From contig CDMY01000144.1 of NCBI GenBank assembly GCA_001179505.1, positions 1 through 64,000 on the forward strand: DNA of 64,000 bases, written 5' to 3'. Positions 48,872 to 64,000 of the stretch are shown piece after piece. How positions within the stretch are numbered: position 1 is the first letter of the stretch; each line of letters opens with the position of its first letter. The position numbers and the translations under genes were made by a program. Origin of the DNA: Vitrella brassicaformis (lineage: Eukaryota > Sar > Vitrellaceae). The notes beneath the pieces are model-generated. The model was given only the letters and a program-made list of their open reading frames with translations, was not told where the DNA came from and ran no database searches.

Positions 48872-50509
48872 ATGAGCGCACCTAATCTGCGCCGCCTGAT
48901 GGCCGCCGTCAAGGCCAACCCCTCGATGTCGGACGGGGACTTGACGGCACTGTGGGACGCCATCCCTTATGAGGTGAGGCAGCCCAGCCCTCCCATCCAC
49001 CCACAGCCAGGAATGCGTGACGCGCAGTTCCGTGCAGCGCATTCTGTGTGCGTCGGATGGATGGCTGTGGGTCGTCATTGCACAGCTGCATGCCATTGGC
49101 GACGATGCAATCTCTTATGGCGATGCATTGCTGGCATGTCTCTCTGTGGTCTGTGTGTGCAGACGCGGCAGGCGGAGAAGCTCGAGTTGGACAAGTGGTT
49201 TAAGACACTGTCCGCCACCGCGAGTGGCGTGACTTCTTCCGCATCCACTGCCGCATCACCAAAGTCAAGGCCAGGCGGCTCCACGCCAGTAAGCACACTC
49301 AGCCAGCCAGCCAGCCAGTCGACAAACACGGGGCGGGAGGGATTGATTCTCGCATTCTCCAATACTCACATGTTGTGTGTGTGTGTGTCTGTGTGTGTGG
49401 CTGCCGCTGGTGCTTCAGAGTTTGATAAGTTGGAAACCGCCCAGGCCGAGAAGGGGTCCCGCGCCGCCAACGAGTTTCCCGGCCGGCAGGCTCCTGGTAC
49501 GCTGCGGCTCGTGTTGTTTGTTGCTGCTGCCTCATTCGAAAATATCCGCAGCCAACCTGCGCCGTCTGCTGGCCGCCGTGAAGGCCCGGCCCTCGATAAG
49601 CGACGAGGAGCTGCTGACGTCGTGGCACGCCATTCCATCTGAGGTGAGGCAGCCCGTCCACCCACACGCAGCCAGGGATGCATGACGCGCAGTGCCGTGC
49701 AGTGCATTCTCTGCATCGGACGGAAGGACGGATGTGCGTGTGTGATGCGTGATGCCACAGCTGCATGCCATGGCGATGCATTCTGGCATGTCTCTCTGTG
49801 TCTGTGTGTGCAGACGCTGCAGGCGGAGCATCTCGAGCTCGAGGCGCAAGCCAGCAGCCGCGAGTGGCGTGAGTACATCGGCCTCCGCCGCCGCGTCTTC
49901 AATGTCAAGGCCAGGCGGCTCCACGCCAGTAAGCACACCCCGCCAGCCAGTCGACACACACGGGGCGGGAGAGATTGATGCGGGCATTCTCCAATACTCA
50001 CATGTCGTGTGTGTGTCTGTGTGTGTGTCTGTGTCTGTGTGTGTGGCTGCTGCTGGTGCTTCAGAGTTTGATAAGTTGGAAGCCGCCTCGGCCGAGAAGG
50101 CGTCCCACGCCGCCAACGAGTTCCGTGGCCTGCAGGCTCCTGGTACGCACCCACACCCACCCCATACACACACACCCATACCCACAGCCAGACGGCCACA
50201 CATCCCCTCCTCTCTCTGTGTTTGTTATCCTTCCCTCAGCTGGCCCTTATGTGCAACTGCCCCCGCCGGCCTTCGCCGCGGCCAGATGTGCAACTGCCCC
50301 CGCAGGCCTTCGCCGCGGCCAGCCTGCCCCCTCCCCTGATGTGGGTGCTGCCGCCGGTGGGGAACATCGCCTTCGACGATTTCGCCCTCCTGCCGATGGC
50401 CGAGGTCCCCCCCATGCTGCGGCGCGCCCACGTCGGTGCCTGCGGCAGGGCGGGTAGCCAAACACAGAGAGAGAGGGGGAGGGTGCCGCTGTCACAGCGG
50501 AATGCTTGA
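48872..50509 (+). pseudogene. Orphan family copy C: partial tandem duplication, decayed
   Basis: Two units of the family are joined. Unit C1 has exon 1 (48872-48973, with ATG), exon 2 (49163-49288) and exon 3 (from about 49418), but no exon 4. Its exon 2 is 126 bases against 115 in copy A, and the homologous SREWRDFF-like block falls into another frame. Unit C2 begins near 49545 with an exon 1 in which the start ATG is ATA, followed by exon 2 (49813-49930), exon 3 (about 50065-50141) and exon 4 (from about 50239). Exon 4 contains a 37-base tandem duplication (GTGCAACTGCCCCCGC units at 50250 and 50287) that shifts frame. The conserved C-terminus after AHVGA is deleted and fused to what is 3' flank in copy B (GGGTAGCCAAACA). 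No intact protein can be read through both units. Confidence 0.75.
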
Positions 50510-51130
50510 GCCGGGATCACATTGCTGCCTGGCTGCATTTTTGGCTCTGGTTGTCAGGTCGGGCACCCATTAGTACGGCGAATAGATGCATTCACTTCAT
50601 TGTCTGGCGGCACGTAGGCGGCCATGCATTCACTTCATTGTCTGGCTGCGTCTGTCGTGCGGTGAGTCTCGTGCTGTATAGTCGATTGACAGAGAGAAAG
50701 AGAGAGAGGGAGGGATGGAGCGGCGATCGGGCCATAGATAGTGGCTTGATGCCGACGAGTGTGCTGGCCGTTGTGACCAACGGACTGGTGCAGTGACTGA
50801 GTGTCGCGCTTTTCTGGCTTGTATGGCGGGATGGATGGATGCATTATGACTGACTGCGGCTGTGATGGTGCTGATGAGGTTTATGTGTGGCGGGAGAGGG
50901 CGGCCAGGGTGTGTGTGCATCCCATTCCTTTGTCTGTGTGTGGTCTGGCTGGCGTGGGTGTGTTGTGTTCTGTGGTGTGAGGGGCCTCGTGGCCGCCGCA
51001 AAAAAAGACAAGAAAAGGAGGGGCCCATGGCCGGCTGTCTGGCCGTGGTGCCCCTCGAAAACCTTGTGTGCGTGGCCATCCATCCATCCATCAGTCGCCA
51101 TGCAGGCAGGCAGGGTGTGGCGTGCGTCGG
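50452..51130 (+). repeat. Segmental duplication, 3' flank of copy C
   Basis: Blocks 50452-50571 and 51069-51130 match the 3' flank of copy B (42609-42850), in the same order and orientation. The spacing between blocks is longer here, so one locus has gained or lost DNA. Confidence 0.8.
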
Positions 51131-52087
51131 GTGCTGTAGTGTATGGTTCGTCTGGTGCTGTGCTGTGCTGTTCGATGGACTTCACACCGACCCCCTCCCA
51201 CACAGACACACACACACATACAACAGCACCACTAATACGACAGTAAGGCTACCCCTCTCTCTCTTAGACGCCTCTTGGAGTGCTTCTCTGGGGGAAGGGG
51301 TAGCCAGACAGAGACCTGTGTGAGGACGTGGGGAGGTGGGGCGTGTGTGCCCTGGCCGGACGTCATTTGTCTGTCCTGTTTGGTGTGGCTGGCGTGTGTC
51401 GTGTGCCGGTGTATTTATGGTGTGGTGACTCTGCTCGGCTGTGTGGTTGTCTGTTGTGTTGTTTTGGTCGGTGCCATCCCATCCCGTCAAACCCCCCAAT
51501 TAGATGATAAGTTCCGTGCCGACCTGACTGCCCTTCTTGCGGCCCTCTTAGAGTGTCCGCCTGAGGGAGTGGGCGGCATGGACGGGGGAGGGGGTGGGAA
51601 TGGCTGAGTGAACGAGTGGATGGATGAGTGAGTGGACTGAGACGGGGAGGGGGGCTGCGGGGAGGGGGGCTGGTGTGTGTCTCGCTTGGATGGCTCCCGA
51701 CCGTTGGTCGGACGCCCAATCGCCGCCTACATTTTATATCTGTGAGTGACGGTTTGTGTGTTGATGTCTCGGGGTCGGTGCGCGTGTGTCAGGCTGCCGT
51801 GGGCCGGTGGGAGGAGAGGCCGATATATGTTGTCATGTTGACGAATCGGTGCCTGCATTTTATATCCGCATGTACGTTGATGCTCTCGTTGATTCGGATC
51901 ATGCGATGGGTTGACCGACGAAAGCGTGTGGCGTCAATGTGCTTGTGCTTTCCACTCATTAAATGTCAGTCTGACGGTGTCATGGCATGTGAATGAGTGC
52001 CAATGCACAGCCACCCACCCCGGGCGCACGGATACATGTCTACAAGGCACTGTACAAGATTTCCACACACGCACGAGCAACACATTG
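51131..52087. other. Spacer before the TGT gene
   Basis: A plus-strand open frame at 51275-51607 ends in LDDKFRADLTALLAALLECPPEG, which is protein-like, but it has no plausible start or splice partner. The block CGCCTACATTTTATATC near 51724 is echoed as TGCCTGCATTTTATATCC near 51849. No gene is called. Confidence 0.4.
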
Positions 52088-54542
52088 CTAGGCATCAAGT
52101 GCAGGATGCACCCACTTTGACCTCTCCTCATCCAGCGTGCCGCTCCGGATTGCTGACCTGAACACATACACGCACATGGATGGCGGCTCTCAAGATCAGG
52201 TGCGTGGTTTTGTCACACGCCCACCCACCTGATGTCTCTCATGAGTCTGTTCATGAAGAAGACGTTGTGCAGCGACACCAGAGTGCCCCCCAGCTGCTCG
52301 CCCGCCTTCAGCAAGTGGTGCAAATACGCCCTGAGAGACAGAGAGAGAGAGAGAGAGCCAGTCAGTCAACACGCAACACACACAATGCAGCAGACAGCCA
52401 GGAAGAAGACAGGACATTCGCCGATTCACCTGCTGAAGTTTCGGCACGTGTAGCAGCCGCACGAGGCATCGATGGGCCGACTGTCACGCTTGAACGGACT
52501 CTGCATGCACACGTGCATTTCAAGCAAGACAAGGAAAGAACGAAGCCCGCCTAACTCACCCATCTCTCTAACCTTTTTGAGGTTGATGTGCTCCTTGACC
52601 TTGTCGCTCCTGCTGCCGCCCCCGCTGCCATCCGTGTCCCAGAAGTCGCGCCGCACCAGCGCCCCGCCGTGCCGCCCCAGTCTGGTCGGATGCACACAGT
52701 CGAATGTGTCGATCCCGTGGCGCACCCCGTGGAAGATGTCCCGGACACCGCCGATGCCCAGGAGGTGGATCGGGCGGTCCCGACGCAACGACCTGAACGG
52801 ACGAGATGAAGATTTGTGGTGTGGTGTGGTCACAGTATTGTGGTGCTGGCGGCAGTGAGTGTGTACTTTGCCGTGAGGGCGACGACGCTGTGCATCGTGG
52901 CTCTGTCTGCGCCGAGACTGCCGCCAATCGCAGACCCGAAAAACGGCGTCCTGCACTCATTGACACACACATACATACACACAGGCAGACCGTCGGGTGA
53001 TGCCACTTTCCATGTTTTCTGGCCCCGCGTTGCGTACGTGTTCACGAAGTGAGTTGACTCGTCACGGAGCGACGGGCATGTTCCGCCCTGTACAATGCCG
53101 TAGAGCGCCTGCCTCTGCTGGCAGTCGAGCCGGGAGAACTCCTGGAGGCTTCTGAGGCCCCAACGGTGGGAGCGGCGCATGGACGACTCCGTGTAGGACT
53201 GCATTGCATTCATTGACACATCGATGGACATGCAGGTCACCTGCATGTGTGCCACGTGTGCACGTGTGTACGTGTGGTGTGTCCGACCCGGGTAGGGCCA
53301 CTCACTCGCTCACCTTTTCCACATTGAATGGCGTGCACTCGTCCAGCACGAGGATGATGTCGGCACCTGCCGGGATGTATCCATGAGAACGATCCACCAT
53401 ATTCCCGGTGTGTGTTGTGTGTGCGTGTTTGGGCCTTACCCAGCTGTTTCTGCACTAGGATTGAGCTCTCGGGCGTCAGCGTCTTGACAGAACCATCCCA
53501 GTAAGACCTGCAGACATGCAACATACACGACCTTCGTGCCTCAATCTGTTTCAATGAAAACGGTGACTGACCTGAAGGTGGCCCCCTCTTCAGAGATGTC
53601 GATGAGGCTCCTCATCTCGTCCGGCAGGGTGCGCTGGCCCTTTATCTCCGATGACACGCTGCCATGGCCCATGGAGAAGATCTGATAACCGCCAGAGTCC
53701 GTCAACATCGGACCACGAAAACCTGTGAACTCCTGCAGCAGACGCACACCACACAGAAGGATGAGCAGTCGCCTGCACACCTTGAGTGTTGCATTCATTC
53801 TCTCTGTGTGTAGTTACCGACCTGCAGCCCTCCCATGTCCTCGACGAGCTCGCTCCCAGGCCACACCAGCAGATGGTACGTGTTGGACAAGACGATCTGC
53901 GTGCCGGCCTCGCGCAGCTGCTCGGGCGTCAGGCCCTTCACCGACGCCTTGGTACCACAAAACACGAAGTTCGGCGTCTCGACATCCCCGTGAGGCGTCC
54001 GGAGCACGCCACAGCAAGCATCAGAGCCATCAGTGCTCTCGTGGACGATGTCAAAGGCGAAGAAGGGATAAGAGGGAGCGTCAGAGGGCAGGCCGACCGA
54101 CTCAATGTGAGTCAGCGAAGCAGCTGGCATCACGTCGGCTGATGCATGTAGACGACTCGGCCGGAAGCGAGGGCGAGGGGCCAGGGAAGGGGTGAAGGAA
54201 GCATGCCGACTCATCGCCGGTCTGCAGCGCAATGCGACGGTGAGGAAAACCGCCCTGGTCAGCCAGCTTCTTGGCCTTCTCCTCCGCCTTATGAGAGATC
54301 TGCCACTGAACCACCTTGGATAATGATTTGGATCTTGATCAGCCTCGCCCATCCCACCAGTAGGCTGGTGCGGATACCCAAGGAAGGTCCTTCGACCACT
54401 CCCCGTCTGCGGGCTTAACTGCGAGCTTGAGCGTGAGAGGGAATGGAAAAGCCACAATGAAAGAAGCAAAAGGCCCCCCGTGACTAACAGTGTTGATCGG
54501 CACTGTATGCAGCACGTTTGACTGATCCCCATCGAACATACC

Positions 54543-54544
<2 letters not shown>
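52088..54544 (-). CDS. TGT: Bacterial-type queuine tRNA-ribosyltransferase with long N-terminal leader
   Basis: Ten exons: 54544-53822, 53732-53572, 53507-53440, 53366-53314, 53198-53038, 52950-52867, 52792-52573, 52500-52430, 52330-52229 and 52157-52088; 1713 bases, 570 residues, TAG stop. The enzyme swaps guanine for queuine (or preQ1) at position 34 of tRNAs with GUN anticodons. Visible motifs: [22 protein letters not shown] with an active-site Asp, [21 protein letters not shown], the nucleophile region FDCVHPTR, and the zinc site C-x-C-x2-C with a distant His (exons 8-9). Bacterial TGTs have about 375 residues, so roughly 170 extra residues precede the core. They comprise a hydrophobic segment (residues 17-36) and then a Ser/Arg-rich, acid-poor stretch, the layout of a bipartite leader for a complex plastid. 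Starts at 54532 or 54613 are also possible. Confidence 0.9.
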
Positions 54545-62051
<7,507 letters not shown>

Positions 62052-62661
62052 CAGCCACACCGATCATTTGCATGCTTGATGTTTGTCTGTCCGTCTGCCT
62101 GCGTGTATGTGTGTCAGCGTGCTCCCGCGGCGTGCTGCGCCTCTGATGAGTCAGGTGCTGAGCAGAACTGTGATTGCCGACTGACTGACTGACCGGCGGC
62201 CGGTCAGTTCGAGTTGAGTTGGAGCTTGAGTCCGTGTACAGTGTGTAATGTACGTGTGTGGTTATCATTCCGGCCTGTGCCGTGTGTTTTATCGACGGAA
62301 GACTAGTAAGGCAGGCATATATAGAGAGATGCGCATAAGTATCGTCCTTTGTGTGTGTCAGAGTGACAGATAAACTGAACATCCCATCCCGGTCTCACTC
62401 TCAGTCAACCTCACGCTAACACTCAGTCACACTGCCAAGCTCTCACTCACTCACTCACTCACTGACGAACACTCTCCCCCTCCAAATGACCTCCTGTCTC
62501 CCCGCCCATGCAAAGCGTCCAAACCCATAGTGACGAAATCTACCAGCAGAGAGGAAGCACAACCGTTGGAACCGATCTCGCGCGTTGTGCGATCTCGTCT
62601 AGACTTTTTCTGGTGCTTTTCTCCCCGCCCTGTCTTGTGAAAAAGCAACGCGTGAGCAGCA
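62052..62661. other. Spacer between RPC1 and the CK1-like kinase
   Basis: These 610 bases separate two genes in the same orientation. There is a small inverted repeat CCGGCGGCCGG near 62192 and CTCA repeats near 62440-62462. It must hold the RPC1 3' end and the kinase promoter. No gene is seen. Confidence 0.5.
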
Positions 62662-64000
62662 ATGGCGGCCCAAGATCTTCAAGCGGACATGCTGCTGGAG
62701 GGGAGATGGCGTGTGGTGAACCACGTCGGCGGAGGCGCCTGGGGTAAGCAGATCTGATCTACACACGGCAAGCCACAGGGAGGACACTGGATGACCAAAG
62801 AGAACTCTTGTCGTCCTATAGAGTCCACAATGACCGTATGTGCCGTCTTTTGTGTGTTGTTGCCTGCAGGCGCTGTGTATGTGGTGCGAGACGAGCACCA
62901 GCCGGAGGGCCACCTGCGGGCCATGAAGTACGCAGGCACGGAGAGCGGCAGCGTCAAGGACCTCAACGGCGACTACAACACCCTGACGCAGCTGCAAGGT
63001 ACGGGAGCCAGGAAAAAGTCTGCTGTGCCAACCCCCTATAAGCTCGCGTCTCGTCTCTCTTTTGTGTGTGCTTTGTGCAGGCACCAAGGGCATCTGCAAC
63101 GTGCATGCCCACTACAAGGCTAACGACGCGTGAGCTGAGCACGCAAACGACGGATGGGACTCAAACAATCCAGCGAGATATCGAGTATTCTTCTCTGTGT
63201 GTCCCATCAGCCACCGTCCATTCTTCGTGATGGACCTGCTGGGCGGGGACCTGCTGCGGCTGCGGGAGGCTGCGGGCCGCTTCACCGTGGCCACGACGGC
63301 CAAGATCGGGGTGAGAAAGAGATATAGAGAGCCTTACAAATTTGCATGTATGCGCCAATTGCTATCTGCGTATGTGTGTGTGTGCAGCTTCAAGTCGTGG
63401 ATGTGCTGGAGAAGGTGCACGACGCCGGCTACATCCACCGGCAAGCGGCAAAGAAGACTCCACACATTGTCTGAGTGCTCTTTTCCCTGTCCCTCTGTTT
63501 GTTTCCAACAGCGACATGAAACCCGATAACCTCATGACGGGCAAGGGTGAGTGAGGCATAGACACACAGACGCCAATGGGAAGGAGGGGACACCGGATGT
63601 GTATGTTGTGTTGCATGCAGGCGGCCAGCAGGGTGAGGTGTTTTTGGTGGACTTTGGTCTCGCCAAGAAACACCTCGCCGCCAACGGCCGGTGAGCCCCA
63701 TTCACCAAAACCAAAGAGACACACACGGTCAGACCTTCCTTTGTCTCTTCATGTGTGTCGCTTGCAGCCCCATCAAGGCCCGCAAGGACGCCGTCTGCGC
63801 GGGGACAGCCTACTGGGGCAGCCCCAACGTCCACGCCAAGAGGGATCTAGGCCGCCGGGACGACCTCATCAGCCTCTGGATTGTCCTTCTCGAGATGATG
63901 CTCAACGACCTGCCGTGGGCCAACCGCACCGTAAGGAGAGACGGACACGACACAGAGAGACACACATGCACACGGTGCTTGTTCCTCTGTCTGTCTGTCT
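62662..64000 (+). CDS. CK1-like protein kinase, 3' part beyond the window
   Basis: Eight exons so far: 62662-62743, 62870-62998, 63081-63129, 63211-63310, 63388-63440, 63512-63546, 63621-63690 and 63768-63930, after which an intron runs to the window edge. Kinase landmarks: Gly-rich loop VGGGAWGAVYVV across exons 1-2; the ATP Lys in RAMKYAG; DLLGGDLL hinge region; catalytic loop HRDMKPDN, split between HR and D by intron 5; and VDFGLAKKH with the Mg-binding Asp. The activation segment (CAGTAYWGSPNVHA) and RRDDLISLWIVLLEM match the casein kinase 1 / TTBK branch, where RRDDLESLGYV is usual. The APE motif is replaced, as in other CK1s. The DLISLW variant is unusual. Intron 5 begins with GC. Substrate and location cannot be inferred. 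Confidence 0.85.

Overview
This is nuclear DNA of a GC-rich, intron-rich protist. Genes have many short introns, proteins have eukaryotic homologues (DMC1, RNA polymerase III largest subunit, enolase, CK1 kinase), and there are three scaffold gaps of exactly 300 N. The plant/apicomplexan-type EWGWS insertion in enolase, a bacterial-type TGT with a signal-plus-transit style leader, and a dual-specificity phosphatase linked to a starch-binding-like domain all fit a photosynthetic alveolate. A chromerid such as Vitrella brassicaformis is my best guess; this is inference from style, not from a search.

Layout (- then + marks a head-to-head pair): TOG-domain protein (432-1735, -) / DMC1 (2096-3859, +); enolase (5500-7273, -) / KH-DEAH helicase (7506-17934, +); TMEM256/DUF423 membrane protein (19026-19576, -) / coiled-coil protein (19641-21782, +); CCCH zinc-finger protein (23861-26105, -) / TauD-like dioxygenase (26320-27716, +); orphan-family copy A (28276-29207, -) / phosphatase-CBM20-coiled-coil giant (29380-39504, +); orphan-family copy B (41601-42585, +); unknown gene with tandemly duplicated exons (45681-48506, -) / broken family copy C (48872-50509, +); queuine tRNA-ribosyltransferase (52088-54544, -) / RPC1 (54543-62051, +); CK1-like kinase (62662 to the window end, +, incomplete). 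Seven of these are divergent pairs separated by 0-365 bp, while the tail-to-tail spacers are 0.5-3 kb and carry little.

The genes form no single pathway: meiotic recombination, glycolysis, RNA helicase work, transcription by Pol III, tRNA modification, RNA binding and possible glucan dephosphorylation are mixed. The most unusual features are: introns whose 5' part is CA-rich and 3' part TG-rich in the sense of the gene, on both strands; frequent GC-AG introns; a three-locus lineage-specific gene family with fixed exon phases; a 39-bp-stem hairpin downstream of the helicase; an inverted 120-bp copy of DMC1 exon 1; and two in-frame TAG codons in the giant phosphatase gene, one lying opposite CAG in an internal paralogous exon.

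I built exon models by hand from splice sites, frame continuity and family conservation. For ten genes (TOG, DMC1, enolase, TMEM256, coiled-coil, CCCH, TauD, family A, family B, TGT) the exon sums are exact multiples of three. The helicase, giant phosphatase, unknown tandem-exon gene and RPC1 are given as spans with key exons only.
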